64,000 nt of DNA from Brevipalpus yothersi (lineage: Eukaryota; Arthropoda; Arachnida; Trombidiformes; Tenuipalpidae). The notes below the pieces were generated by a model, which searched no databases, was not told the DNA's origin, and saw only the letters and a list, made by a program, of their open reading frames with translations. The translations under genes were made by a program, and so were the position numbers. This document shows, piece after piece, positions 43,801 to 53,569 of this stretch (positions are counted from its first letter, which is position 1; the number at the start of each line of letters is the position of its first letter). The stretch lies in assembly GCA_003956705.1 (NCBI GenBank), contig QZCP01000057.1, positions 1 to 64,000 on the forward strand. Reading direction: 5' to 3'.

Positions 43801-44015
43801 GTAGTGATGGTGGTGATGAAAATGAGCGACAACCACTTGATGATAGTAAGGATCAAAAATCACCGACAACCAATTTGGCCTCATCGCCAAGTTCCAAAAA
43901 GCATGATATTCGATCGGTGGTCGCATGTTTGTCCAAGAAAGCCGAGGCCAAGTTAAAGATGACCGGTACACGTGAGAATGGAAAAAGTTTGGAAAATGGT
44001 ACAGCAGAAAGTTAA
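40878..44015 (+). CDS. ham: PRDM3/PRDM16-like gene, C-terminal exon (acidic region, CtBP motifs, three C2H2 fingers)
   Basis: A 3138-bp terminal exon (1045 residues plus TAA), phase 0 in, after CTTACAG. In order it encodes: a basic start; a strongly acidic Glu/Asp stretch at about 40960-41300; PFDLS at 41634-41648 and PLDLS at 41814-41828, both followed by Ser/Arg-Gly, the latter the classic CtBP-binding motif of EVI1/PRDM16; a Ser/Asn/His/Gly-rich middle with a 9-His run at about 42767-42795; three tandem C2H2 fingers at about 42849-43090 (cores YACRFCSKVFPRSANL, SFSISSNLQRHVRNIH, CFGQQTNLDRHLKKH); then an acidic, Ser-rich tail. The finger triplet is nearly identical to the second cluster of MECOM/PRDM16/Hamlet, which binds ETS-like sites. 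The family acts as nuclear transcriptional repressors/activators controlling cell fate; Drosophila hamlet sets dendrite and neuron-lineage identity. With the other exons the visible protein is about 1663 residues. Confidence 0.95.
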   Translation, partial: SRNRKSNHQRKGNPHHRSEKISAYYDFDTDEENRSDQEEEDSDAESDKICGKREKKEEEEEEADVDEDEELDTSGRRRRRKHPERIKIKKEQDIEEDDEEDEDEDDDEEEEEENEEEDDIEDNEEEDDNIDCEEEDEEEEFNSDKRRLIRRDPHSTARSIIDIFSRHQDKNNKDSNNFAAAALVSAGTSSSIGNDNNNRKSVQPLDGMSSSREISSSNNNQESINTDKAMLATNGYLKFASMMPDSIGRCDMPFDLSRGSGNGNGEKVSPSTGSMMYTSEDPMEMKSKTNNSNKSSENESNTVSSGGRSGDQPLDLSRGGKKRPSGRCGSPDATGYDLSPEKRLSTNFNRSSSPSSSSVTSLNSDPPNRHSSSHHQSSHSIHHVRARPPSPPTPPTSHSHHHPHSSPSHNRNQSESGGIGGGGGNGRFTNHSNNNSPNDNNGAANSSSDDRGHHSPNSATSTPVALMPRLDGNSHHVNSLPDSPFGRPPSPSSHFTMAYPRPIHPLFESMYRMHADQLCKPPVSPAFPMFSPDPNQRGFFPPYGPRYPLMNPTLALASSPAMAAATLDIMKRFQMQDKLAAAAVAAASVAGRTSQSSGESQLGATGGGGGGTGGGPGSGRTGGGGSTGGGHHHHHHHHHVGLTGDMMGSPTIKSKERYACRFCSKVFPRSANLTRHLRTHTGEQPYTCKYCNRSFSISSNLQRHVRNIHNKEKPFKCPLCERCFGQQTNLDRHLKKHESDGPTILDGPKNHHNIHDHLHHSGYSHDKDTDEAYCNEVVSELRSFMGRSVFDAGNHGGRKSPSHMDSQIPMDFTSNKRHARSYSMNGTMEDDDMAGDETDALEDESSDAESGLKVTKKTRLNSDSSLNNMDEDTASGGSMMGGDSEDDNLDDDGPVDFAGTPKNLTKKSALSTAGSTESGPTTRNNINSNNNNDNSATINSNNNGDNVSPPATPKEVKKSASPPIDVESRAISPTSSDGGDENERQPLDDSKDQKSPTTNLASSPSSKKHDIRSVVACLSKKAEAKLKMTGTRENGKSLENGTAES

Positions 44016-45208
44016 TTAATTAATCATTTCTGAACACACACATTCACACATACTTGCTCCATAGTGGATCGGAAGGCCAACAGCGAAAAAGGCTTCATGT
44101 ACTATTATGTTGGCCAAAGTTTGATACTAATTTTGAGAGTTGAAAAGTTAACAACAACAGCAACTATCACAATATGTATCTTGATTCAAATTTGATTGTG
44201 CTCATCAAATTTACTTTCTCATTTTATCTTCTCTTTTATTATTTTAAATTTATCCTCTTGTTCGTTAACCAAAGGCCATAGAGAAGAATAATTGCAGAAC
44301 AAATGACAATCTTTTGTGCACCCCCTAAAATTATGGAACAAACTTCTCTCTCTCTTTTCTCTTTTTCATCTGTATTATTAATTATATAAATATATTCATG
44401 ATTTCCCAAAATGACACCAAAAATAAGGATATGGAGTCATTTGTCGTCATGATTCATGGCATCACTTAATTCGGTTATTCTGAATTGATGCTAGTCTCAC
44501 TTGATAATCCATTGTACAAAGATAAATCATCCTCAATATTGTTACTAATTATTTATGAAAAATTCAGCTAGAATATTCAAAATATGCGTAAACAAATTTC
44601 GGGCTTTATATACGTATAAATGAGTGTTGACAGCTTATGTATCTCATTTCAAGAAAGAGAGAGTTAAGCGTCATTCAATCCATACACATCATTCCTCCTT
44701 GATCATAAAGTTGATATTCATTTTTTTTTCGGTTACCATGTTCCATTTATAGGCCTTATTCTTATCTATTAGTTTCTTCATTAAACACCATTTCAAAAAC
44801 AAAATATTTGTATTTATTAACGCTTTTGGTATAACCATCCAATTTTAGATCATGATTCAAAAACTTGTATCACTGGTAGCTGAGAGAGCAAAAAAAATGG
44901 GGTAACAAACGAAAATTTTCTAGAAATTTAAAGATTAATCATGAATCAGATTTTGTCAAAAAGATGAGAGAATTATCTACCCAAAAGTTGATCAGCATGA
45001 TGTGGTTCATATTGACCCATGAATGGTCGGAAGATCCCATAGAAAGGAGAGACTTAACATTTGTCCTTCACGAATCGATAAGCGATGATCTTTTCATCCT
45101 TGTGAGACTAATACAGGAAAGTCTAGCTTTCAGTGAGGAAGAGAACAACAGGAACTGCCAATGGCTGACCTCAACACACGATGCCTCAAGAACCTTCTTA
45201 TAAGCTCA
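44016..45208. other. Convergent 3' intergenic region
   Basis: The 3' UTRs of the PRDM3/16-like gene (+) and TRAPPC4 (-) meet here. ATTAAA at 44780-44785 (+) and AATAAA on the minus strand (TTTATT at 44813-44818) are possible polyadenylation signals, which would make the transcripts overlap or abut near 44.8 kb. A 79-codon + frame at 44964-45203 has no recognisable family and lies in this 3' region; I do not call it. Confidence 0.45.
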
Positions 45209-46114
45209 TCATTCTTTCTGTTCCAGGAGCATCTGTAAATTGGAATCGAATAATTCACACCTGAAATAAATGAACAAGATCCTCAGAAAAAGTCAGCCAG
45301 AAAAGATAGATCGGAGCTGCATCTTACCTAATAGGCATATCTAGGGAATAAAAAGGATTTTTGAGAGCATAATCGGTGTACAAATCGTATATCTTTTTCA
45401 AAATAATTTCTTTCTTAGGACCAAAATTGGAGAGATCACTGATAATGATGATTTTTAGGCCAGTCAAAGTTTGAAAACAATTCAAACGAAAATTATCTGT
45501 TTCCAGTATTTCAACAGGCCCTGCTTGTCTTAATTTGGTTTGATCTTTGATATTCTTATTAATTTGGAGAGATGCTATTGCACACATTGAATGGAACATG
45601 GAAGCGAAAACAATCTTCTCATTTGAGCTAAGAGGAGGAATTCCAAATCTATCAGAAAAATGAGAATAGGAAATGGATGAATGAATGAAAAATTGCTATT
45701 TCAATCACTGAAACTCTTACTTCAAGGTAATCGGATAGCTTTCTTCTTTCTCTAAAATTTCTTCCAATATAAGCTTATCACCAAACTTTCGACCCGACAC
45801 CGGTTTACCATTAATAGCCATCAGACTGTATCCAGCTGTTAAGAATATTTCAAGAATCATAACGATCATCAACCATCATCACCAATCAAATCAAGTTACC
45901 ATCATGGTGACTCAAAAAAAATCATCCCAGCCAGCTCACCTTTGATACCATCCAATTGTCCAAAAGTGACAACACATCGATTATCTTTCCAAGCTAATTT
46001 CAATTGTAATGGATAATCAAATGTTCTCTCCACACTAGAATCAGGTCGATGATTATCATAATGATATATAAGACCACCATTTTTGCTCACAAGAAAAACA
46101 CTGTAGATGACCAT
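45209..46114 (-). CDS. TRAPPC4: Trafficking protein particle complex subunit 4 (sybindin-like)
   Basis: Four coding exons on the minus strand: 46114-45940, 45835-45721, 45648-45328 and 45260-45209. All have GT..AG introns (104, 72 and 67 bp) and consistent phases (1, 2, 2), giving 220 residues; vertebrate TRAPPC4 has about 219. The start MVIYSVFLVSKNGGLIY matches the sybindin N-terminus. Other conserved stretches are FGQLDGIK, the longin/PDZ-like insert YSLMAINGKPVSGRKFG, the ETDNFRLNCFQTLTGLK segment, and the C-terminal ALKNPFYSLDMPIRCELF. An in-frame Met 12 codons upstream (46150) would add a hydrophobic stretch not seen in the family, so I chose the Met at 46114. TRAPPC4 is a core longin-fold subunit of the TRAPP complexes, acting with TRAPPC1 and TRAPPC3 as a GEF for Ypt1/Rab1 on ER-Golgi membranes. 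It is divergent from cyclin B3. Confidence 0.95.
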
Positions 46115-46795
46115 GATGACTATTATAATCTCCACACAAAACAGATACACTTACACTCTCTCTCTCTCCCTCTTACTGATGATAAGGTCACACACAGAGA
46201 TACAGACCAGAACTAGGACCTCCTTATCTTTCACCTCTTGGTCATACACAGATGGATCAATAGATAATGACCTTTGACCTGCCTGTGGTCATAAAAAAAA
46301 ACTAGATCTCAAGAAGACGAAGAAAAGTTTTTTTTTGCTGCCCCGGTTGCTCACAACAACCCAAACATACACAGCCGATGAGAAGGTGTAAACAACATTG
46401 AAAATTATCCAGCCAATCAGCGATCGACACCAGAGGACTCTGGATGATTTAAAATTTAAATCTACTGAGTGGCGGTTTTATTTTTCCTTCCATTTCGTAC
46501 TGAACTTTTGCTTCACTCTTCACTTCACTCTCTTCACTCTACTGCAGCTTACTCTCTCTCTCTGGTCACACCAAGCTCTTTTCAAGTTTGTCTGTGTCTG
46601 TGGCCGATGACCGTTGAATTAGTGTGATACAGTAAATCAGTGTATATATATATATTATATTATATTATTTTTGAATGTGTGTATTATTATTTGTGTGTTA
46701 ATATTACTGAATTATTTTTTCTACTAATTATTAATTAATACTCTTGTGTTGCGGTAAATCTACTTTGAGGGGTCATCCAGCATCATCTAGCAAGC
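46115..46795. promoter_or_regulatory. Divergent promoter region, TRAPPC4 / cyclin B3
   Basis: 681 bp separate the two start codons. The region is AT-rich with a short CT tract near 46156 and TATA-like AT runs at about 46640-46665. These lie 130-155 bp before the cyclin B3 ATG, so it probably has a 5' UTR of roughly 100 bases. No specific factor sites are claimed. The arrangement implies a shared or back-to-back promoter. Confidence 0.45.
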
Positions 46796-48608
46796 ATGAA
46801 GAAAACAGTTTTCGGTAATGTGAGTAATCTTCAAATTCATATTGGTGAAGATAAACGGATTGGTTTGAAGCGTGCCGTTGAAAATGCCGAAAATTTGTGT
46901 CCAGTGGCTAAGAAGAGTAAGCCTGAAGTGGGCAGCAAGGGTAGAGGAACAAGAAATGCTGGTAAAGGTCAACAAGAGAATGCCATACGTTCCGAGAGTG
47001 TGACAAAGACAATCGAGAGAAAAGTGAAAAGTATCTCTCTGGATCGGCCCAAAATATTACAGGTCAAAAATGTGCCCACTTCGACTGTAAATCCTGTAGC
47101 TGAACCCACCGGCAAATTAAGTGGCTATGTTACTCGATCCACTAGTAGAGCCTCGGCCCTCAACAAGCCAGAAGTTCGGATTCCAACTGTCGCTGAGGAA
47201 CCAGAGGTGACCGAAGAGAAATCAGCTAAATCGGACCGGAAGAGCCTCAACAGCTCACAGATTGTGGTAGGAAGAAGAATTCAATTCGATGATCCTGCAT
47301 CCTGCTATCGTCCTCCACCTGGTATACCTTCAAATGTCTCGGATTATGATGAATGCCATATTTATGATTTGTTCTGTGAGCCAATGTATGCTTATGATAT
47401 TTTCAAATTTTATAAGCAAAAAGAATTTGACTATCTGACCACAAATTATATGGATAGTCAGCCCGAGGTAACTCGCAAAATGCGAACGGTTCTCGTGGAT
47501 TGGCTCATTGAAGTTCAACAGAACTTTTCATTTAACCACGAAACCTTATATCTGGCAGTGAAAATAATTGATAGATTCTTGATGGTCAAAACGGTTCCAA
47601 AGAAGAATCTTCAACTTGTTGGAGCAACTGCCATGCTGATTGCTGCCAAATTCGATGTAAGTAAATCACCTTCCACGTTCGTCTTTGTTCAATACCCTTT
47701 GTTCTCCATGAAAACTTGTCACATGCCCTTTGACCAATGGCCAGGGATCATAAAACTCGTTTCTCGCTACTGCTGCTGCTTCTGCTGCTGCATCTAGTTT
47801 CCAAGAAGAATAAACTCGCTAATGTGACCCTTTTCTCCTTCTCTTTCTCCTTTCTTCTCCTCTTTCTTCGTCTTCTCTTCTTTCTTTCTCCTCTTTCTCT
47901 TTCTCTTTCTTCTCCTCTTTCGCTCACCAGGAACGCATACCTCCAGCTATTGATGACTTGGTGTATAGTTGCGATAATCTATACGAGAAAAAACAAGTCA
48001 TCTTAATGGAGATAGAAATATTAAATGCACTGAATTGCTATATTGGCTTTCCATTGTCATATCGTTTCCTTCGCCGTTATGCTAGAGTAAGTTTTCTGTT
48101 GTTTTATTTTATATAAATATTTTTCATGAATGAATGCAAAATATTCATGATAAATCATCTTTACTTGCTCATTCAGGTTGGTGGAATGGATATGAAGGAA
48201 TTAACTCTAGCAAGATATATACTCGAGATGTCTCTTATGGAGTATTCCCTCATCGGTGAGCGGGAATCATTCATTGCGGCTGCTGCACTACTCTTAGCCC
48301 GAAAAATGGTAAATCGTAATAAGAAAGAGGTTTCTTTATGGTCACCGAACCTTCAATTCTATTCTGGCTACACAGAACGTGAACTCATATCGCTCGTTTT
48401 AGAGTTGAATAAGCTCATATCGGGTAAAGAACGCTTCAGAAGCAACAAACTTGATGCTGTGATCAGGAAATATGAGCATAAGTAAGTAACTTCTCCCTAA
48501 TTTCTCTTTAAGTAGTTTAGTAATGATTTTGTTCTAATTATTGTTTTTCTACTCTCCAGAGTTTTTCTCGAAGTCGCCAAGATCGAGCCCTTACCCATGA
48601 ATTTTTAA
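46796..48608 (+). CDS. CycB3: G2/mitotic cyclin B3
   Basis: Four exons: 46796-47656, 47931-48086, 48177-48481 and 48560-48608. GT..AG introns are 274, 90 and 78 bp, and exon phases are consistent (0, 0, 2), giving 456 residues. The N-terminal cyclin box starts around residue 195 with the cyclin-B motif MRTVLVDWLIEVQ (229-241) and continues HETLYLAVKIIDRFL and GATAMLIAAKFDER. The C-terminal fold contains PLSYRFLRRYAR and LTLARYILEMSL. The PLSYRFLRRYAR segment and the C-terminus VFLEVAKIEPLPM point to B3 rather than A or B1/2. Cyclin B3 activates Cdk1 for anaphase and meiotic progression in the nucleus. Near the N-terminus KTVFGNVSN occupies the place of the B3 destruction box (family pattern R-x-x-F-G-D-x-x-N). 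No KEN box was seen. The ORF reading into intron 1 is not coding. Confidence 0.95.
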
Positions 48609-49030
48609 GCTTGGATATTAGAAGCATTCTCACCAAGAAAAGTTTTATAGACTTCAATTATTCTCCTCATCAAATTCTACGCTTTATTAGCCTTTTTTCT
48701 TTAGTGACATTTGGATAGGACTTCAGGAAAATGATTGAGGATTCAGCTCATGGAATGGCAATTCTCAATTTCTTCACATTCTATCTTTTCATGTATCCCC
48801 TTGAAACTCATTTGTAGAGTGTATAAATTCAATAAGAGGGACCATAACGTCTGAGATCATTGTATTTCCAGACACCATCCAACTCGAAATCAATTTTACC
48901 GCTGACTAGAGTCAACAATTCAGGACATGAATTGAGCCTTTTCAATGATTCGGGATTATCACTGTGGTAGAAAAAAAACGAGAAAAAAATAAACACAAAC
49001 AAATCAGATTAGATATCAAATGCAAGACAG

Positions 49031-49092
<62 letters not shown>

Positions 49093-49172
49093 AGAGAAAG
49101 AGAAGACAATGAAAAAAATTACACACTGATTATATTCATAAACAGCTTCGAGGATTTGTTTCCTCTATCAAC
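48609..49172. other. Convergent 3' region between cyclin B3 and SUCO
   Basis: 564 bp of AT-rich sequence with a (GA)n tract at 49034-49085. AATAAG near 48831 and AATAAA near 48988 could serve as + strand polyadenylation signals. No coding sequence was seen. Confidence 0.5.
49034..49085. repeat. (GA)n microsatellite
   Basis: GA run of about 52 bases followed by a GAAA-interrupted tail to about 49103. It lies just downstream of the SUCO stop. Confidence 0.95.
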
Positions 49173-51812
49173 TTACATAGTTGGAAATAGTCTCGTGCTA
49201 TTGAAGTGACTCTGTTTGTTAACACGATGATCACATTGGATGACGATGTTTTTAGATAAGGGCTTTGGGACCTTTGTTTTTTCCTCAGACGTGGAATGAA
49301 TAGGGCTATGGTACTTTTCCTCCAAATGTTTGGTTGTTTTTCGCCAACAAATGAGCAAAACAAAAATCATAATGGAAAATTCAACAAAAAATAGTACTAA
49401 ATGAACTTCGATAATCTGCCAATTGATGGAATCATTTTCACGCAAATATCTGACCTCACTTTGCAAAGAAATGAGGCGTACTTGGAGAGTTTCTAACATT
49501 TCCTGTTGCTTGTTGTCCTTCTCTTCGGCTAACATGGCAGTTTCATTCAGCTTATTGATGGTTCGATTAAAAGCTCGCTGAACATCATCCATGTTTTTAC
49601 GAAATTTTTGGCTAAATTCTTCTAAATATTGTGTACTTTGAGATAAATTGAATTCGAGTGCCTTAATTTTATTGCTCATCCGAATGAATACCGATTCTTT
49701 CGCTTGACTTGCACTGATTGGTGGCCCATTTGTCCAAGTAGCAGCCGATCCGCCGGTGCCTGTTGTAGCTAGCACAGCTGCTTGAGGTGACTGATAGGGT
49801 GCATCACTATTAGTTTGTCCATGAGTTGAAGGAGGAGTCTGATAACTCGAAGCTGATGTTGCCGGAATATTCGATGATGCCAAGTCTGACGTGTTATTTG
49901 CGGAACTATCTACACTACCACTTTCAGTGGATGAGCTGGATAAATTTTCACTTTCAGAGGAAACACTAACATCTATCGGTGGCTCTGCACCATCTTGAGA
50001 AGGAACATTCGAGATATTTGATTTGACATCTGTTAATGAGCTTGCAACTGAATCGGTAGCTTCAGATGATTGTGGTCCTAACCCAGATTGTTGCTGTTGT
50101 TGTTGCTGCTGTTGAGGATCAGTCGAATTTTCACTGCCTATATTCTCACTCGATGCTTGACTATTAGAAGATTCATTCTCTTTTTCTTCTTCTGGAGGCG
50201 TAGAAGAGAGTGTACTTTTCACACTGTTTTCGCTACTTTTATCAACCCTATTCAACAATGGGTCTACTAAAATGCTGGTAAAACTGGAGATAGTGTCCTG
50301 CAGAACGGATGTGGGTGAAAGCTTTTCAGTGGGCTCTACTTGAGCTGGAGATGAAGGTGTGACTCCTTGATTTAGAGTATGATGTAAGTGAGGCAACGAT
50401 TGGTGAGCAATGGTATCGTGGACAGAATCGGGAAAAGAGGGTCTCGTCAGAGGATATGAGGGAACTAGATTTTCCTCGAAAACGAGCATAGGTAGTGTAT
50501 CATTTGGATAATTATCAGGAACAAGTGGGCATCGAAAGCGAAGTTGAGGCTCCTTGTTGATTTCTTCGCATAAAATCACGTACATTTCAAGGCCTAACAT
50601 TGATTTGAAGTAATCACATAAGCGTTCATTTGGTGACGTATTATTACACGTTATTGATGAGGAGGAAGGTAGGGATGAGGATGTGGCTGTTTGTGAGAGA
50701 TCAGATGAAGATACAAGTAGTGATAGACGTTCGTCCAAATGAACACAATCCTTGCATCTACTTAATTTTTTTTCCAACCACGGCATAAGCTTTAATGAGC
50801 TCAAGGAAAGCCTATACACTTCGGAAACATTCAATTCTCTTGACTGTTGATCCATGAGATCATTTTGAGTTATATTTCCGCTGGGATGTAGAGAGAAACG
50901 GGATAAAGCCATCGCAGCACGACGAAGTACGGACATGACCGCTTCATGAGCGGAACCAATAGAATTGGTCCGTTTACTGGAATCTGCAGCTTCATGGTTT
51001 GTCGGGGGTGTTGTGAGAGATGGTTCCACTGGAATTGGCTCCTCATGGAAATCAAATTTTTTCTCACTCGGTGTTCCACCCTCAATGGCGTCAAGCTCTT
51101 CCAACATTGATGTACCAAAAACACGTACCACACTTAATGGACAGTAATGCTCTCGACCATGATGGGAAGTGATAACAATTTTAATATATTTCAGGAACTG
51201 TGCTTGAGATTGAAGCTCAAATCGTTGGATAACTCGAGTATCTTCAGCGGAAAAGGTGCCCAATGAGATCCATTCGTTGGTTGGATAATTTTCACTACCA
51301 AATACCATAAATTCTTTGGGTGTTGAGGAGAAAAGCTCATAATTGGCAAGCTCAAGCATATGTGGCTGGAGAAAATCGCACAATTCGACAACAAACCATA
51401 TAGGACTTTTACATGGATTCAATAAATATTCATCTACCATCTCATTTAATATTCTAGATGTTCCCTCTGCTCCTTGATTGGCAGCAATCGCTTTCGCTCC
51501 ACATTCATTTGATGCATAATTTCGAATTCTTGGAACACTATATACTGGACCGGTCATCATCAGTGTGGTGAAGCAGACAATAATTAGACTCACCAACGTT
51601 TGATAATGATTGGTATTCAATTTAGATTGAAAATATACATGTGAAGAACTAGAAAATCTTAGCTGTGACGAATGTGAAGGTGAACATAGTGATGTTGATG
51701 ATGATGGTGATGATGGAGATGATGAAGGTGGAGATCCATCAAATGGAATAGTATTGATAATTTTTTCAAATTTCTCTCTAATCATGTTGAAATATGGACA
51801 GATAATTGACAT
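49173..51812 (-). CDS. SUCO: SUN domain-containing ossification factor (SUCO/Slp1-type) homologue
   Basis: One uninterrupted frame of 879 residues. Residues 71-92 are hydrophobic and act as a signal anchor or uncleaved signal. A SUN domain of the SLP/Osteopotentia class lies at about 97-235 (NYASNECGAK, KSPIWFVVELCDFLQPHMLE, HYCPLSVVRVFGTSMLEELD). The middle is a long Ser/Thr/Pro-rich region with a Gln run encoded near 50090-50115. A coiled coil (about 710-799) precedes a second membrane span (about 800-823) and a short basic tail. This order is diagnostic of the mid-SUN family: SUCO in vertebrates, Slp1 in yeast. These ER/nuclear-envelope membrane proteins protect folding of secretory or membrane clients such as collagen. 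The first Met follows an acceptor-like CTCCCAG, so an upstream 5' exon is possible; Met10 is an alternative start. Vertebrate SUCO is longer. Confidence 0.92.
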   Translation of the reverse strand: MSIICPYFNMIREKFEKIINTIPFDGSPPSSSPSSPSSSTSLCSPSHSSQLRFSSSSHVYFQSKLNTNHYQTLVSLIIVCFTTLMMTGPVYSVPRIRNYASNECGAKAIAANQGAEGTSRILNEMVDEYLLNPCKSPIWFVVELCDFLQPHMLELANYELFSSTPKEFMVFGSENYPTNEWISLGTFSAEDTRVIQRFELQSQAQFLKYIKIVITSHHGREHYCPLSVVRVFGTSMLEELDAIEGGTPSEKKFDFHEEPIPVEPSLTTPPTNHEAADSSKRTNSIGSAHEAVMSVLRRAAMALSRFSLHPSGNITQNDLMDQQSRELNVSEVYRLSLSSLKLMPWLEKKLSRCKDCVHLDERLSLLVSSSDLSQTATSSSLPSSSSITCNNTSPNERLCDYFKSMLGLEMYVILCEEINKEPQLRFRCPLVPDNYPNDTLPMLVFEENLVPSYPLTRPSFPDSVHDTIAHQSLPHLHHTLNQGVTPSSPAQVEPTEKLSPTSVLQDTISSFTSILVDPLLNRVDKSSENSVKSTLSSTPPEEEKENESSNSQASSENIGSENSTDPQQQQQQQQQSGLGPQSSEATDSVASSLTDVKSNISNVPSQDGAEPPIDVSVSSESENLSSSSTESGSVDSSANNTSDLASSNIPATSASSYQTPPSTHGQTNSDAPYQSPQAAVLATTGTGGSAATWTNGPPISASQAKESVFIRMSNKIKALEFNLSQSTQYLEEFSQKFRKNMDDVQRAFNRTINKLNETAMLAEEKDNKQQEMLETLQVRLISLQSEVRYLRENDSINWQIIEVHLVLFFVEFSIMIFVLLICWRKTTKHLEEKYHSPIHSTSEEKTKVPKPLSKNIVIQCDHRVNKQSHFNSTRLFPTM

Positions 51813-52280
51813 CTGGGAGCTCGTATATTGCCCACAGAATCAGATCCACTATAAATGATATCCAAATTTTTCGTATCAATTGATTCTAATAATAAATACA
51901 ACAACACACTTGATCGTTCACAAATTGTTGTCCAACCCAATGATAACTGTAAACCAGTTGTACACATAGTAATCACCCGAAAAGAAAACAATCGCTCTCT
52001 CACTCTCTCACAAGTAAGAAAATATCAATTCACCCAAACATGTAATTCATATAAAAGTTCACACATCTCATAAAACGCATTTAATCAAAATTTGATTTCT
52101 TGAGTCATATGTACAAGCGCCTGTTGCCACCTAACGTGGCAAAATTCATCAACTAAATTCGCCCGAGGCAATTCTGTTCGATGATCAGGCATAGAACTTT
52201 TAACTTCAACGCACGAGGCATGATTAAAAGTTTTGAATATTGCTTTCTTTTCATTCTCTCTTTTTACACCTATTTTAAAC
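51813..52280. other. Intergenic region, 5' of SUCO
   Basis: AT-rich. A minus-strand 81-codon frame at 52085-52330 overlaps the end of the next gene in another frame. It could be an alternative 3' exon of that gene (an AG lies just before GTGTAAAAAGAG near 52270) but has no recognisable family. SUCO promoter sequence is expected near 51.9-52.1 kb; no motif is claimed. Confidence 0.35.
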
Positions 52281-53349
52281 TCAACACTCTCTAATCTTTG
52301 ATAATTTTTTGATGTTCGCAACTGTATCATTTGTGAGGTCTTTTGACAATTTTTCAGCTTCGGTACCTGCTTTCAAAGTTTCCTGAGAGTAGATTAGCTT
52401 GCTTCCGGGGCAGATATATCCAATGCTAAGATCTTTAAGATGAGTTCTCTTATAATGTCTTTTGTAGCTCCTCTCATCGGGGAACGGTTTACCACAGTCT
52501 CTGCAACTACACCAGAACGAAGTATGGTATCTTTGTATATGGACAACGAACTCTGCTCTTGCATTCAAACCAATGCCACAAAATATGCAGAAATGTGTTG
52601 CTCTTGAGGACGTCCCTATACTAGGTGATTCTGTGATGATTTGGCTGATGTTGTGTATAGTGAGATACGGTAAATTTCCCTCTTTAATCGCTTTAACAAT
52701 TCTTAATTTTGAGGTTGAGGAAAAGGTTGCTTTATTTGGCGGGGTGATCTCAATTGGCCAACCCTCAACCTCTGATTCTTTCTTGGTGATTTTCCCTGTA
52801 AGTAAATAGGCATCATTATCTAGTATGATTGGGTGAACACCTTTTTGGCTTGCAATCTGGGGGGGTAAGAACTCGGAGTCTTTACGGATGTGCTCGTATC
52901 TATTCTTGTCAAGACAACCACACTTGGCCATTTCGTCTTCCTGACTTTGGACCACAACAAGGAAGACTTGATTAATGGACTCATTTTGCGGGCTAATTTC
53001 AGTGGATATGAATTGGGAGATGTCTTTAGAGAATGATATTGTACTCTCCATAACACTTCTTGTAATAGACCCTCCTAGCTCGAAAATTGTCCTTTCGAAC
53101 TCTCTGGTATCATTAACGATAATGATTTCCTTTACCAAAAATTCGTGCACTAATTTGATGATGTCCGTCGAGCTGGTCAAAATTGTGACTTTTAGTTGAT
53201 CACTTGGTGAGGAGAGGAACTTTTTCACAAATTGTTTGACGAATTTACACCACGGAAATGAGTTTAGACAAATGTTACCATCGACACATTCAAAGATAAT
53301 GTTCTTGAAACAATCATGTTTGTACCATACATTTGACTTTAAAGTGTAT
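52281..53349 (-). CDS. Uncharacterised protein with two C2H2 zinc fingers, 5' end unresolved
   Basis: I do not recognise the family. From an acceptor-like ATTTTCAG ending at 53350 a frame of about 355 codons runs to TGA at 52283-52281. The N-terminal ~90 residues are Cys/aromatic-rich (NVWYKHDCFKN). Two fingers lie near 52590-52435: HFCIFCGIGLNARAEFVVHI followed by HxxxxH, and CRDCGKPFPDERSYKRHYKR followed by TH. There is no ATG in frame near the left end. The only start offered by the frame itself is a GTG at 53228, and the open frame continues through it, so the true start must lie in another exon or the gene is broken. It is divergent from the gene at 53570, with only 220 bp between them. 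It may be a host gene, or a fragment of a retrotransposon ORF such as the element at 61375-64000 on the same strand. Confidence 0.5.
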
Positions 53350-53569
53350 CTGAAAATGAAGGAAAAAAGAGAAGAGATGAAGTATTTAAAATTTTTTGTT
53401 TACGTAGAGGTCGCTGAGATCGTGTCCACATGTCGAAGTTTGTTTATCAATCCATTTCTATTCTAATTTCACCATCTTGAAAAGGAAAACGTAATTTTGT
53501 TGATTTGATTAATTTAGTTTACTTAAGTTGAATCAAGTTTTTCTTTTGTCTATTTTAAATTGTGTAATA

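Noticed and set aside
44964..45203. 79-codon + frame between hamlet-like gene and TRAPPC4
   Set aside because: No family recognised; it lies in the expected 3' UTR of TRAPPC4 on the opposite strand.
47657..47797. Cyclin B3 read-through into intron 1 (Cys-rich end)
   Set aside because: The consensus GTAAGT at 47657 and the AKFD|ERIPP junction match the family; the Cys-rich tail is intron CTG repeat.
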